64,000 nucleotides of DNA from CAILZL01 sp963791615 (GTDB taxonomy: Bacteria; Pseudomonadota; Gammaproteobacteria; Steroidobacterales; Steroidobacteraceae). Each line of letters begins with the position of its first letter. The stretch's first letter is position 1. The notes beneath the pieces were generated by a model. It was not told where the DNA came from. It did not search any database and saw only the letters and a program-made list of their open reading frames with translations. A program made the position numbers and the translations under genes. Shown here in pieces: positions 24,082 to 33,901 of this stretch. The stretch spans positions 1 through 64,000 of the forward strand of contig CAWBTE010000008.1 of the NCBI GenBank assembly GCA_963791615.1. Direction: 5' to 3'.

Positions 24082-26985
24082 TTACATCTTCCAGCGAACA
24101 CCCAGCGTGTAGTAACGACCGATCGGGTCGTCGCCTTCAGGAAGACCCTGGTTGTCACCGAACCCCTGCGTTCCAGTGTAATAGGCGGTCGGGAACTTGT
24201 TGAACAGGTTCTGTACGTTCAGGAACACGTTGAAATTACCTTTGCTGGTGTCCTGCGAATACGACAAGTTCAGCGTCGTATAGCTTATAGACGGCAGCCT
24301 GGAATTCGCAAAGCGCAGTGAGCGGTCCTGGTTGGCGTCCAGCCCACTGCGCCAGCGCTGCAGCACCGTAACGTTGAACTTGTCGGTCGCTTCATACGAA
24401 ATGATGCCGGTGACCTTCCACTTCGGCGAAGCAAACAGGCGGTTGGTGCCGGCGTTGTAAGCCCCCGCAACCGTGAGTTTGCCACCGGTCAGCGGCCCCT
24501 GATCAAAGTCGAGCTTCGGCTGGTAGGACGCCATAGCCCGCAGCTGAAGCGGACGACTGAAGACGTCAAACTTGTAGCTGGCCTCGGTGTCGATGCCCCA
24601 TGTGTCCTGCTTGGCGATGTTCAGCAGCAAAGACCGGGTTTGTACCACCCGGCCTGTAACCGGATCTCTCTGGATATAGGCGCAGGCCGGGGCAGAGGGC
24701 GTGGTGGCGCACAACTGCAGCACCGGGTTCGAAAAGCCCTGCAACAGGAAGATCACGTCGTCCACCCGGATCTTGTAGTAATCCATCGACAGGCTGAAAT
24801 CGGGCACAGCCTGCGGCGTCAGCACAAAGCCGGCGGTCAGCGTGTTGGCAGTCTCGGGCGTCAACGCCGTGTTGCCGGTCTGCACGTTGGTAATAATGTA
24901 CGCCGCCCCACCCTGAAGCGGATCGTTGATCTGGATGGTGGGGTTGCGTTGCGTGGGCTGATACAGGTCGTGCAGGTTGGGTGCGCGGATGTCCCGCGAA
25001 CGGGTGCTGCGGAACTTGAGGCTGTCATTGACGCGCCAGTCCAGACCCGCCTTCCAGGTGGTGACATTGCCGCTGGTTGAGTAGTCGGTGAAGCGTACTG
25101 CACCGATGAAGTCGAGACCCTGAGCGAACGCTGCGTCCGCCAGCAGGGGCAGGTTGAATTCTCCTGCCACTTCAGCAACGCGCTGCGACACCTCGTTGAG
25201 TGGACCGCCAGTGTTGAAAAACCACCGTGCAGTCGTCCCCTGGGTGCAGTTGCGCAGATCGTTGTTTACACCCGTGCCAATGCCCACGCAGTCCGCCAGC
25301 TGTTCGGGACTAGCATTGCTGGTCACGTCCCAGCGCAAGCGACGCCACTCAGCAGACAGGGCGGCGTTGACCGGCCCGGCCCAGGCATCGAACAGCGTGC
25401 CGGTTATGCCGACGTTCACCGTGTCGAGGTTGGTGGTGTAGACAGCATTGGTTTTCGTATAGAGATAATTCAATGCGGTCTGGCTGGTGCGGCCTTCACC
25501 AAACAGGTTCAGTGGCACGCAGCCGGCATAATTGGCGTTGGTTTGTGATGCCCGGCAGACAATCTGGCCACCGCTTGTGACCGCATCGACTGACGCGAAT
25601 AATTTGCCATTGTCGATGTTGACGTTGTTGACGGCGTCGATCTCTGATCTGGAATTACCCAGACTGAAATTCCACTTGTACTCCCCCAGCGTGCCTTCAA
25701 GTCCGGCATGCGCCATGTGGGTGTCGGTGAACTGCTCGGCATGGTTGTCGTTGTCCAACAGGCGTGCGAATGTAAGGACTCCCGTAGGATTGGCAGCTAG
25801 CGTCGCGTTGTAAGGCGCCTGCACCGACGCCAGGAAGGGATTCGAGTAGCTGATGCGCACATTGGTAAAGTTGGGGCTGCGGAAATTGTTGAAGGTATCG
25901 ACGGTGCTGTAGGCCAACTGCGCGAAGGCATGCAGATTGTCGGTCAGATCATAGTCAACGCGACTGAAGGCCTGATGGAACTTGATGCCGGCCTTCAGCG
26001 ACGCAGATCTGAAGTAAGCGCCATCACCACCGCTTTCGGTATTGGTGGGCACGGCCGTTGCGCCCGCAGTGCCAAATGGCACCAAGCGGTTGACGGTGGG
26101 AATCAGGCCGTGCTGAAACGGCCGCAGCGTGCCGGAGGGAGTAAACACCAGGTCGCGCAGTGTTGCGTTACCCGCGACGTTGGTAATCAAGCCGCCAAAG
26201 GAAGTGTTCGATATGCGCATATCGAGCATGTTGAAGTACGGCACGGTCGTGCCATTGCCACCCGCGCCCGGCACACGCGAGAAGAACTCACGATCTGTAT
26301 CACCGCGATTGGTGATGCCGGGATCGTCGTGGAACTGATAGCTGAAAGAGACGTTGCCGCGGTTGTCGGCGAACTTCATGCCTGCGGCGAAACCCACATC
26401 GAAAATCTCGTTGTCACTGTAGGTGGACTGGCCATACGACGCCTGGGCCTTGAAGCCGTTGAACTCACGATCGGTGATGTAGTTGATCACACCACTGACG
26501 GCGTCGGAGCCATACACTGCGGACACACCGCCGGTCACCACATCTACACGCTTGAGCAACAGACCCGGTACTGCCGAGGAGTCCACGTCTCCGCCGTTCT
26601 GGTTTATGGTGGGCACGACGCGAATACCGTCGAACAGAACCAGGGTGCGCAGGCTGCCCATGTTGCGCAGGTTCATGTAGGCGCCGGCACCGTTGCGCTG
26701 CGCGCCACCCGGACGACTGGTCACGTTTTGCGAACCCTGCAGGGCCGGCAACAAATTCACAGCCTCGGTGATCGTGGTGGGCTGCAACTTCAGGAACTCC
26801 TCAGCCGACAGCACAGTGACCGGCGTTGGGCTGTTGTTGCCATTGGTAATGACCCGTGAACCGGTGACAACGACCTCCTCCAGACTGTCCTCTGCCCGCG
26901 CCGTACTTGCCGTCTGCGCATGCGCAGCCGCGCACGCCAGTACGCTGGAACCGGTCAATAATGCAATACTCAGACGCTGTTTCAT
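24082..26985 (-). CDS. TonB-dependent outer-membrane receptor 2
   Basis: 967 residues: signal peptide (MKQRLSIALLTGSSVLACAA...AHAQ), LEEVVVTGSRVITNGNNSP, plug (about 45-185; MNLRNMGSLRTLVLFDGIR, GGVSAVYGSDAVSGVINY), and a barrel with FRSTRSRDIRAPNLHDLYQP, the Cys pair IVCRASQTNANYAGCVPLNL and the end IGRYYTLGVRWKM. TonB-energised uptake of a large or scarce ligand. AGGGGAC precedes ATG 26985. Its promoter region has the GTTAAC operator element. The UGSC selenoprotein, binding-protein and permease genes follow on the same strand after 264 bases with no obvious terminator, so a shared transcript is possible. It is the closest relative of receptor 3 and of the fossil at 43433-43576. Confidence 0.95.
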   Translation of the reverse strand: MKQRLSIALLTGSSVLACAAAHAQTASTARAEDSLEEVVVTGSRVITNGNNSPTPVTVLSAEEFLKLQPTTITEAVNLLPALQGSQNVTSRPGGAQRNGAGAYMNLRNMGSLRTLVLFDGIRVVPTINQNGGDVDSSAVPGLLLKRVDVVTGGVSAVYGSDAVSGVINYITDREFNGFKAQASYGQSTYSDNEIFDVGFAAGMKFADNRGNVSFSYQFHDDPGITNRGDTDREFFSRVPGAGGNGTTVPYFNMLDMRISNTSFGGLITNVAGNATLRDLVFTPSGTLRPFQHGLIPTVNRLVPFGTAGATAVPTNTESGGDGAYFRSASLKAGIKFHQAFSRVDYDLTDNLHAFAQLAYSTVDTFNNFRSPNFTNVRISYSNPFLASVQAPYNATLAANPTGVLTFARLLDNDNHAEQFTDTHMAHAGLEGTLGEYKWNFSLGNSRSEIDAVNNVNIDNGKLFASVDAVTSGGQIVCRASQTNANYAGCVPLNLFGEGRTSQTALNYLYTKTNAVYTTNLDTVNVGITGTLFDAWAGPVNAALSAEWRRLRWDVTSNASPEQLADCVGIGTGVNNDLRNCTQGTTARWFFNTGGPLNEVSQRVAEVAGEFNLPLLADAAFAQGLDFIGAVRFTDYSTSGNVTTWKAGLDWRVNDSLKFRSTRSRDIRAPNLHDLYQPTQRNPTIQINDPLQGGAAYIITNVQTGNTALTPETANTLTAGFVLTPQAVPDFSLSMDYYKIRVDDVIFLLQGFSNPVLQLCATTPSAPACAYIQRDPVTGRVVQTRSLLLNIAKQDTWGIDTEASYKFDVFSRPLQLRAMASYQPKLDFDQGPLTGGKLTVAGAYNAGTNRLFASPKWKVTGIISYEATDKFNVTVLQRWRSGLDANQDRSLRFANSRLPSISYTTLNLSYSQDTSKGNFNVFLNVQNLFNKFPTAYYTGTQGFGDNQGLPEGDDPIGRYYTLGVRWKM

Positions 26986-27035
26986 GTGCTCGTCCCCTTA
27001 GCCTGGTTCCACCGTTACGCTGATCAAATCAGCGT

Positions 27036-27065
27036 AATCGTTAACATTTTTGTTGGCGAAACAAT
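27036..27065 (-). promoter_or_regulatory. Operator/promoter element of TonB receptor 2
   Basis: On the minus strand TTGTTT, then CGCCAACAAAAATGTTA, then ACGATT: a possible -35/-10 pair with 17-nt spacing and the GTTAAC operator between. The 15 bases CGTTAACATTTTTGT (27039-27053, plus strand) recur exactly at 31394-31408 before receptor 3, and AAACAATAG follows at the same distance in both. Confidence 0.65.
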
Positions 27066-27174
27066 AGGACATCGGTTCGGGCAAATCAAGAGTTCGCGGT
27101 AAAAGAGCAACTGGCCGAGAGCGATCGGCATGTTTGACCTGGTTACGTCCGACAGGGTGGCCTAAGAACCTGTT

Positions 27175-28368
27175 CTAAGACCAGAACAGTTCACGGCGAC
27201 CCTGCCGACGACGCTTGTTCCATAGCTCAAAGTAAATCACCGCGCCGGAGATGGAGAGATACAGCAGCGACAATCCAGTTAGCAGACTCATCCAGCGACC
27301 AGATATACCGATGTAGTCGCCACGATGAATTTTTTTGGCAATCTGGGTTACCTGCCAACCGAAAGTCATGCCGGTCGCGGGGTAACCGGGTCCGGATAAT
27401 CCAGCCATGCGGCCGGTGGCCGTGTTGTAAGCCAGTTGCCGCGTGGTCTCCCCACCTGTGACGATCACGCCTTGCGGCATGTCGGCGAAATAGCGCAGAC
27501 GAAGCACTTTCACTGGAACACCCAGATTGGCTGAGTCGTAGGCCACCAAGGTGGTGCGCAGCATGGCGGGCAATTCGGCGTCGACCAGCGGCGAGGAAAC
27601 ATCGGCGGTCAAGCCGGGACGCTTGCCACCTTGCAACGCCGTATGAATGGCCACGCCGACCGAACTGGTAGCAAGCACGATGCCACTGAGCGCAACCACT
27701 ACCAGGAATATTGATGCGATCACTGCGATCGCACGATGCAGGGTGCGCCACCAACCTCCGGCAAACCAGAACGGATCTGTTCGCCCGATCCGGACACGGG
27801 CGCCGAGCAATCGGAAATACAGAACAAGGCCGGTAAAAATCATCACGAGCATCATGACGCCTGCGATGGCGTCAACAATAAGCGCCCACCGGCCAAACAC
27901 TCTCATGCGGTGGATGTCCTTCACCGTATTGCGTACCGATGGCGTGCTCAGGGGCGGCAAACTTGCCTCGGAAGCACCCATGACTGCTCCGGTAGCAGCA
28001 TCGAAGCGCAGCAATCTGCCTTGAGAAGCAACCTGCCCGACAGGCATGCCCTCCACCATGCGCAGCTCAAGAAAGCTGATCGACGCATCGCCGACTGCCG
28101 CACGACCCGACTTCACAATGGTGTCCAGCGCGATATCGAAATTGAAATCAACCGGCAGCGGATCTGCTGAATAGTCTGGCTCGCTGATCACCTGAAAATT
28201 GGGTGGCCCGTCGATGCCGACACGGATCGCCTGCATGGTGACGTCGCTCGCCGGTGCATGGCTGAGTAACGCACGCAGATCCATCAACTGGACGAGTACG
28301 CCGGTGGATGCAATGTAAAACGCAAAAAACACAGCAAATACTGCGACTAAACGATGGACTGTACGCAA
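27175..28368 (-). CDS. PepSY-associated transmembrane protein
   Basis: 397 residues of the PepSY-TM type: a membrane segment at the start (LVAVFAVFFAFYIASTGVLV), an extracytoplasmic region (about 30-150), then ALIVDAIAGVMMLVMIFTGL, AVIASIFLVVVALSGIVLAT and, near the end, LTGLSLLYLSISGAVIYFEL. The final Lys/Arg-rich tail (WNKRRRQGRREL) is cytoplasmic. Such inner-membrane proteins often sit beside TonB receptors and are tied to iron or metallophore use, some as reductases of ferric-siderophores. Start is TTG 28368; an in-frame TAG just upstream rules out an earlier one. It lies between receptors 3 and 2 on the same strand, 85 nt after receptor 3. Confidence 0.85.
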   Translation of the reverse strand: MRTVHRLVAVFAVFFAFYIASTGVLVQLMDLRALLSHAPASDVTMQAIRVGIDGPPNFQVISEPDYSADPLPVDFNFDIALDTIVKSGRAAVGDASISFLELRMVEGMPVGQVASQGRLLRFDAATGAVMGASEASLPPLSTPSVRNTVKDIHRMRVFGRWALIVDAIAGVMMLVMIFTGLVLYFRLLGARVRIGRTDPFWFAGGWWRTLHRAIAVIASIFLVVVALSGIVLATSSVGVAIHTALQGGKRPGLTADVSSPLVDAELPAMLRTTLVAYDSANLGVPVKVLRLRYFADMPQGVIVTGGETTRQLAYNTATGRMAGLSGPGYPATGMTFGWQVTQIAKKIHRGDYIGISGRWMSLLTGLSLLYLSISGAVIYFELWNKRRRQGRRELFWS

Positions 28369-28400
28369 CGTTGCTACCCCGGCGGCCTATTCGGAATCAG

Positions 28401-28424
28401 GCCGCGCCCCGAAAGGGGCGCGGC
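28401..28424. terminator. Strong GC hairpin after TonB receptor 3
   Basis: GCCGCGCCCC-GAAA-GGGGCGCGGC is a perfect 10-bp stem with a tetraloop, 30 bases beyond the receptor 3 stop and before the PepSY gene start. There is no T-tract, so it may stabilise the mRNA end or attenuate rather than act as a classic terminator. Confidence 0.6.
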
Positions 28425-28453
28425 TGTCGTGACGTATGGATGACTGCCCCTGG

Positions 28454-31345
28454 TTAGAAGCGGAGTCGGGCTCCGACGGTGTAGTACCGCCCGACGATAT
28501 CGTCGCCATTGGGCGGGAAGAAACCGGCGAGGCCCACACCGGGCGACGAGTTGGCGCCGGCGTAGGCAACCTCAGGCTGTTTGTTGAACAGGTTCTGCAC
28601 GTTCACATACAAATGACTCTGACCGAGACTGCTGTTCAACATGTAGGACAAAGTCAGATTGGTATAGCTGGTTGCCGGATCGTAGTTGCGACCATCTCGA
28701 AACATCCTTGGCGCCTGTCCTCGCACGACTGCCACCGCTTTCATCCGGTTGCGGCCACGCTGCATGACACTGGCGGTCAATTTGTCGGTAATGGCGTATT
28801 GACCAACGAATGTGTATTTCACCCGCGGCGATGCCGGGTAGAGATTCACACCGGTCGCATAACCGCCCAGATCAATGATGCCGGCCGGCCCCTGGTTGAA
28901 GATCAGATGCGGCTGGTACGACACCAGCGCGCGCAGGCTCAGATCACGATCCCACAGACGGGTTTTGTAGTTGGCTTCAACATCAACACCGTAGGTTTCG
29001 AACGAAGCGATGTTCAGCCATTTCTGAAACAGCGCAGTGGGGAAATTGGCGGCAGTTGTGTTGCTGTAGGGAAACGGACGGGTGATCACCTCACTACAGG
29101 CAGGATTGGTTCCCGCTGTATCCCGGCAGAGATTCAACACAGAGGACGAATTGCCCGCCAATTGCGCGATGGCGTTATCGACTGTCACGCGGAAGCCATC
29201 CACTGACAGACTGAAGCCTGTAAGAAAACTCGGCGTCCACACAAAGCCGCCGGTCAGACTGTTGGCAATTTCAGGCGTCAGATTCGCGTTTGAAATGGTC
29301 GCCACACCCACACTGCCTGCAGTGCCTGTATGCGGATCGGTGATGGTGGTGGGTGCAATGGTAGTAGGCGCATTCAATTCGAACAGGTTAGGCGCGCGAA
29401 TATCGCGCGATCGCGTTGCCCGAAATGTCAGATCGTCATTGAGACGCCAGTTCAACCCGAGCTTCCAGGTCGCCTCATTGCCGCTGGTAGAATAGTCCGT
29501 AAAGCGCGCTGCTGCGTTGACATTCAGCGCCTCGGCAAAGCGACGATCCTTCAACAGCGGAACATCGGTCTCGTACGCAAGCTCGCTGACCTTCTGGGTA
29601 ACTTTCGCCAGACCGGGCATGGTGTTTTGCAGCCACCGCGCTGTCCGGTTCGTACCTGTAGCCGTACAGCTGAACTGGATGCCGTTGCAATCGATGGGAT
29701 CGCTCGGGCCGGCGTTGCTCTTTACGGACCACTCGAGCTGACGCCATTCAGCCGAAAGCGCCATGTTGACCGGACCGGCCCAGGTGCTAACCGGTGCTCC
29801 TGTGAGACTGGCATTAACCTCGTTCAGCGTTGTGCGGTTCTTGTTCCATGTGACGGCCAGGATGTAATCCATCGCCGCCCGACTTTCCGAGCTCGGACCG
29901 AACAGGTTGATTGGCACGCAGTTCGCGTAGTTGGGATTGGTGAGGGCTGCATTGCATACCACCTGTCCCGTGGCAGGGTTCACAACCGCATTTGTGGCAG
30001 CAAGGAAGCGCCCTTGGTCAACATTGACCTCATTTTGCGCCTTGATCTCTGATGATGAGCGCTGAAAACCTGCATTCCACCGGTAGCTTCCGAGTGTGCC
30101 ATCAAGGCCGCCCATCAGCATGCTGGTATCGGTCCACTGGTTGGCCGTTGCCGGAATCGAGATGAGTTTCCGGAACGCAAAAGATCCGTTCGGAGTCAGG
30201 GCAGCCTGCGCTGCAATCTGGGCGCCGTAAGGCTGAGCGACACCCCTCAGGAAGGCATTGTTGTAACCGATGTTCACGCCTTCGAGAGGAGCACGGAAAG
30301 CATTCTGCGTGCGGTTGAATGTCCCGGATGCCTGCAGATAACCGTGAGTCGTGTCAGTAAAGTCGAAATCAAACCGGCCAAAAATCTGTTTGAGGTTCAT
30401 GGCTGACTTGATCGACGACGTGACATACCACGCACCATCGCCGCCGCTGGAAACGTTGGCGGTGCCGGTCGGCGTACCGGGATTGAAGGTACTGAGCACC
30501 ATGTTCTGCCCAAAATGCAGTCCGCTGAACGCGCCATTGGTGATCAAACCGCCAAAAGATGCGTTGCTGATGCGTTGGTCGGTAACGTTAAAATAGGGTG
30601 ATGCGACCGTGCCTGCGCCCGCACCGCCAAGCGACTGCGCAAAAAACGGGCGCTGCAACTGATCGGGAATGCCCGGATCATCACGATACTGGCCGCTGAA
30701 CAGCACATGGCCCCGACCACCGAAAACGTCCGAGCCGAATGCAACGCCGAAATCGGTAATCCTGTCATCGTCATAGGCCGAAACACCGGTCGAGCCCTCT
30801 ACTTTCAATCCGTTAAACGCTGTGTCGGTGACAAAGTTCACCACACCGCTGACGGCATCCGAGCCATACACAGCGGATACACCACCAGTCACCACATCAA
30901 CGCGCTTGATCAGAAGCTGCGGAACAACCCACGAATCCACATTTCCCTGGTTCTGATTGATGGTCGGCACCACACGGTGGCCGTCCATCAGAATCAGCGT
31001 GCGCAAATCGCCCATAGCACGCAGGTTGATGTATGCCGCAGCGCCATTGCGCTGACCGCCGCCCGGGTTGCTGGTAATCGACTGCGAACCCTGCAAAGCG
31101 GGCATCAGGTTCACCGCATCCACGACAGTGCCAGGCGACACCGCGAGCATCTGTTCGGTGGTGATTACGGTCACCGGCGTTGGGCTGTCGTTGCCGTTAG
31201 TGATTACGCGCGAACCGGTGACGACGACTTCTTCAAGGGTCTCGGTCGCAGCTCGCGCCGTATTCGTAGTTGTCAGTGCAATTACCGCACTGAATGCCAG
31301 CGCGCAGGAACCCGTCAGCCATGCCAGACCAAGATGCTGTTTCAT
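28454..31345 (-). CDS. TonB-dependent outer-membrane receptor 3
   Basis: About 963 residues from ATG 31345 (AGGGGG site eight bases upstream), which aligns the MKQ start with receptor 2; the frame could be read from 31372. Signal peptide (MKQHLGLAWLTGSCALAFSA...), ETLEEVVVTGSRVITNGND, plug (YINLRAMGDLRTLILMDGHR, GGVSAVYGSDAVSGVVNF), barrel with FRATRSRDIRAPNLFELNAP, Cys pair VVCNAALTNPNYANCVPINL and the end IVGRYYTVGARLRF with the canonical terminal Phe. Outer-membrane importer. It is followed by a strong hairpin and the PepSY membrane gene. Shares its operator sequence with receptor 2, so the two are probably co-regulated. Confidence 0.95.
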   Translation of the reverse strand: MKQHLGLAWLTGSCALAFSAVIALTTTNTARAATETLEEVVVTGSRVITNGNDSPTPVTVITTEQMLAVSPGTVVDAVNLMPALQGSQSITSNPGGGQRNGAAAYINLRAMGDLRTLILMDGHRVVPTINQNQGNVDSWVVPQLLIKRVDVVTGGVSAVYGSDAVSGVVNFVTDTAFNGLKVEGSTGVSAYDDDRITDFGVAFGSDVFGGRGHVLFSGQYRDDPGIPDQLQRPFFAQSLGGAGAGTVASPYFNVTDQRISNASFGGLITNGAFSGLHFGQNMVLSTFNPGTPTGTANVSSGGDGAWYVTSSIKSAMNLKQIFGRFDFDFTDTTHGYLQASGTFNRTQNAFRAPLEGVNIGYNNAFLRGVAQPYGAQIAAQAALTPNGSFAFRKLISIPATANQWTDTSMLMGGLDGTLGSYRWNAGFQRSSSEIKAQNEVNVDQGRFLAATNAVVNPATGQVVCNAALTNPNYANCVPINLFGPSSESRAAMDYILAVTWNKNRTTLNEVNASLTGAPVSTWAGPVNMALSAEWRQLEWSVKSNAGPSDPIDCNGIQFSCTATGTNRTARWLQNTMPGLAKVTQKVSELAYETDVPLLKDRRFAEALNVNAAARFTDYSTSGNEATWKLGLNWRLNDDLTFRATRSRDIRAPNLFELNAPTTIAPTTITDPHTGTAGSVGVATISNANLTPEIANSLTGGFVWTPSFLTGFSLSVDGFRVTVDNAIAQLAGNSSSVLNLCRDTAGTNPACSEVITRPFPYSNTTAANFPTALFQKWLNIASFETYGVDVEANYKTRLWDRDLSLRALVSYQPHLIFNQGPAGIIDLGGYATGVNLYPASPRVKYTFVGQYAITDKLTASVMQRGRNRMKAVAVVRGQAPRMFRDGRNYDPATSYTNLTLSYMLNSSLGQSHLYVNVQNLFNKQPEVAYAGANSSPGVGLAGFFPPNGDDIVGRYYTVGARLRF

Positions 31346-31390
31346 TGCGATTACCCCCTGAATTTGCTTCACCGTGACTACAGTTAGCTA

Positions 31391-31420
31391 AATCGTTAAC
31401 ATTTTTGTATCCCAAACAAT
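31391..31420 (-). promoter_or_regulatory. Operator/promoter element of TonB receptor 3
   Basis: On the minus strand TTGTTT, GGGATACAAAAATGTTA, ACGATT, the same -35/operator/-10 arrangement as before receptor 2. It lies 46-75 bases upstream of ATG 31345. The left half (GGGATAC) has lost the TTGTCAAC form while the GTTAAC half is kept. Confidence 0.62.
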
Positions 31421-31938
31421 AGAATGATAAGTCGACTAAATCAAGCACTCAAATCAAAAGGCCAACTGAATGAGAGTGATCGGTCTGCTTGGCCATGGCA
31501 TCGAATGGACTGCGTGAACCGGCCGGAGCCCCTGAGGCTCGGTCACATCATTGATGTTGCTGCCAAGACGCCGCTGCCGCGCCACCCGCTGAACGCGGAT
31601 CAGATGAAAAACCGGGCTTCTGCGCTCATTTTCCCGCGCTTTGGCCTCCCGGCTCGACCCGGCTTTTGCCCTCGTTCGTTCGATCGGGATCTACCCCGGA
31701 TGGCCGTAAGCTTTGCTGCAGCGCCACGAGACCATGCTGGGCATCAGCCGGATACTGACGATCCGACCGGGCCGGAGATATTCAACAGCCCTCTCTGTCG
31801 ATGGCAAGCCACCTTATGGCGTTTGCATCACCTATCCGACCGCTTGATTTTGATTTTATAGAGGCTTCTCAGAAATCGAACACCCATGAAGCGAAGCGCA
31901 TGGCTTCACCGGATCATCCGTGACCCGGACAATGGGCA
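31421..31938. other. Intergenic stretch without a recognised gene
   Basis: About 520 bases between receptor 3 and the LUD gene. A 145-codon rightward frame (31424-31861) has low-complexity Pro/Arg-rich content, no ribosome site and no family resemblance; I do not call it a gene. It may be eroded coding sequence, but no source could be named. Confidence 0.4.
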
Positions 31939-32604
31939 TTACATGCCCAAGGATTCGCCAACCAAGATCACGCAGATCTTGCCCTGTTCCACAGGCTGGT
32001 TGCCATCAATGATGGCTGTATAGCGCATGACGCCCCAGCCAAGACCTTCTCCGTGCTTATGCTTCAATCTGTGCCGGATCGCATTGACCGGGCATGCGAA
32101 CTCACGGATTCTGGCTAGCGCACTTTCAACATCGGTAACGATCTTGTTGCAACCAGCAACAATGATAACCTTCTTAGGTCCGAACATCATCGCCGCCACT
32201 CTGTTGCCGGAACCGTCTGTACTTACGATGGTCCCCTCAAGCGTTATGGCGTTGGTACTCGATAAAAACACATCGGACAACAGCGATTCCCGCTGGATCT
32301 GCCGTCGCACCTCTCGTGGTGGATTGTGACCTTGCGCATCCGTTTTTACGGGATTAAAGAATTTGTTTTCGCCACGTGCTTCAATCGCTTCGAAAACACC
32401 CAACTGATTCAGGGTCATCGAATCGCCACGAGAAATAGTGGCTCCGGAAGGAATAAGCGACAGCACGAGTTCCAACGCCTCCTGGCGATTGGCAACATAG
32501 TGCCCTTCCATGTGCTTGGCGCGCAGATTCTCCAGGACGACCTTGGCGCGCTCTTCATAAAACTGGGCCATTTCGGCGCTTAAATCTGTATCACCCATTG
32601 CCAT
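31939..32604 (-). CDS. LUD-domain (LutC/YkgG-like) protein
   Basis: 221 residues, typical for a single LUD domain: VANRQEALELVLSLIPSGAT, ISRGDSMTLNQLGVFEAIEA, SDVFLSSTNAITLEGTIVST, DGSGNRVAAMMFGPKKVIIV, AGCNKIVTDVESALARIREF. LUD proteins belong to the LutABC lactate-oxidation complex or stand alone; the fold resembles NagB-type sugar-phosphate isomerases and CoA-transferases. ATG 32604 has an AGGAGAG site seven bases upstream. No LutA/LutB partners are nearby, so an orphan function is likely. Cytoplasmic. It sits alone between large intergenic stretches. Confidence 0.87.
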   Translation of the reverse strand: MAMGDTDLSAEMAQFYEERAKVVLENLRAKHMEGHYVANRQEALELVLSLIPSGATISRGDSMTLNQLGVFEAIEARGENKFFNPVKTDAQGHNPPREVRRQIQRESLLSDVFLSSTNAITLEGTIVSTDGSGNRVAAMMFGPKKVIIVAGCNKIVTDVESALARIREFACPVNAIRHRLKHKHGEGLGWGVMRYTAIIDGNQPVEQGKICVILVGESLGM

Positions 32605-33227
32605 CTGACGACTCTCCTATGAATTAAATGAAAATGTTCTCGATACTGACGCCTGCAGCTGTGCCTTCCACTGCGCCACCCGGGCCGGATGCACGTCAAG
32701 CAGTCAGCCAGCTGGACACAAACTGCTCTCTCTTGAGCGTCTTCGAGGTGACTTCAGCATGCACCCCGAACATGATTACGTCTGGATCTCTTGCTCCTGA
32801 TTGCTCCTGATTCAAGGCGACAGCTTCGCCGCATCGCGCAACCCTGGCGCTGATATTTTGTTGTGTCCGGTTTGTTGGGACTATCGCAGCCTCCGCTGCG
32901 TCCAACGGCGTATGCAATTCCGCAGTTTCAACGATACTGATTACGACATTGCGAACAAACTTGATTATTATTATAGGGCATTAGATAGGTCATTAGGAAA
33001 TGCTAATTCAAGGCCAGGGTGATCGGAATGCAACCCCCGCCTGCCCCCATGTCGCACCGTTGATTCAGGCAGCACTCACAACCAAAAACCGGCACAACCC
33101 ACATCGCCGTTACTCAGCACCTGATCCGAATGGTGGCATGCACACCGCTCCATTCGCACCATGATGAGTAATGACGTAATCAACATGATTTTGGGACAAA
33201 TCGATCCCGCCATCGTGAGGAACACTA
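32605..33227. other. Intergenic stretch, AT-rich in its middle
   Basis: About 620 bases with no supported gene. Around 32940-33000 it is clearly AT-rich (TTGATTATTATTATAGGGC), and TTGCGAACAA (32949-32958) is a weak match to the island operator, 345 bases before the LUD start. Short frames here have no ribosome site and no recognisable product. Confidence 0.4.
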
Positions 33228-33836
33228 TCAGCGAGTTGGTGCCGACACAGTCGCGGCAGACGGCGCGGTAGTAGCAGTCGCCCACGCCGGTTCGGACTCC
33301 GGCTTAGGCACAGGGCGTGGCAGGTGCAGCGCCCATACAACCAGCTTGCCGTTGACTTCACTGACGGTGTGCGGGGTGTTCTCCGGAATCATGATCATGT
33401 CACCCTTGGCAATCGTGTAAGCCACCGCGCCCTCAACCTTGGTCGCAATCTGTGTAGGGCCTTCCCACGCATTGCCCAGCGTTCGTCTCGGGTTCACCAG
33501 CTTACCGCCCAGCAGCATCGTGCCGGAGCCTTCCATGACCACAAACAGCTCTGCATCAGTTTCATGCAAGTTGATATTAAGCTGCGGAGCGTTACGCCAC
33601 TCCATCTGGATACGGGAATTACGCTGCATCAGCAATGGACCACCGTTGTACACCCTACCAGCCTTCACCGAAGCGTCCGCTTTGGCAAGGTGCTCTTCGA
33701 TGTCTTTCGCTGAAATAAACAGGCGCGGCTCCGCGGGGTCCCAAGGGGGACCATTTCGAACAAGCAATGGCGGGGATGCTTGTTGTGCAGCGGCTGTGAG
33801 TGACAGCAAACCGAGTGCAAGAAAATATATTTTCAT
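33228..33836 (-). CDS. Secreted cupin-domain protein
   Basis: About 202 residues from ATG 33836 (MKIYFLALGLLSLTAAAQQA), which gives a clean signal peptide; the frame could also be read from TTG 33860. The cupin core spans about 85-190: LNINLHETDAELFVVMEGSG, TMLLGGKLVNP, KGDMIMIPENTPHTVSEVNG. The N-terminal motif His-Glu-...-Glu and the later His suit a metal site. The Pro/Ala/Thr-rich tail (about 180-202) looks unstructured. Periplasmic, function unknown; the family includes dioxygenases, isomerases and binding proteins. The same layout recurs in the cupin at 53150-53726. It is 42 nt upstream of nothing else on its strand except the next hydrolase gene start region. Confidence 0.82.
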   Translation of the reverse strand: MKIYFLALGLLSLTAAAQQASPPLLVRNGPPWDPAEPRLFISAKDIEEHLAKADASVKAGRVYNGGPLLMQRNSRIQMEWRNAPQLNINLHETDAELFVVMEGSGTMLLGGKLVNPRRTLGNAWEGPTQIATKVEGAVAYTIAKGDMIMIPENTPHTVSEVNGKLVVWALHLPRPVPKPESEPAWATATTAPSAATVSAPTR

Positions 33837-33901
33837 GTTGCAACTACTGTTATTAGACAAAAAAGATTGGAGCTCGTAATCCTGCTTGTCAGATCATCGC
33901 T

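Noticed and set aside
25930..26859. 309-codon rightward frame opposite TonB receptor 2
   Set aside because: Antisense shadow; composition follows the receptor codons.
31424..31861. Possible 145-codon gene in the gap after receptor 3
   Set aside because: No ribosome site, no recognisable domain, low-complexity Pro/Arg content.
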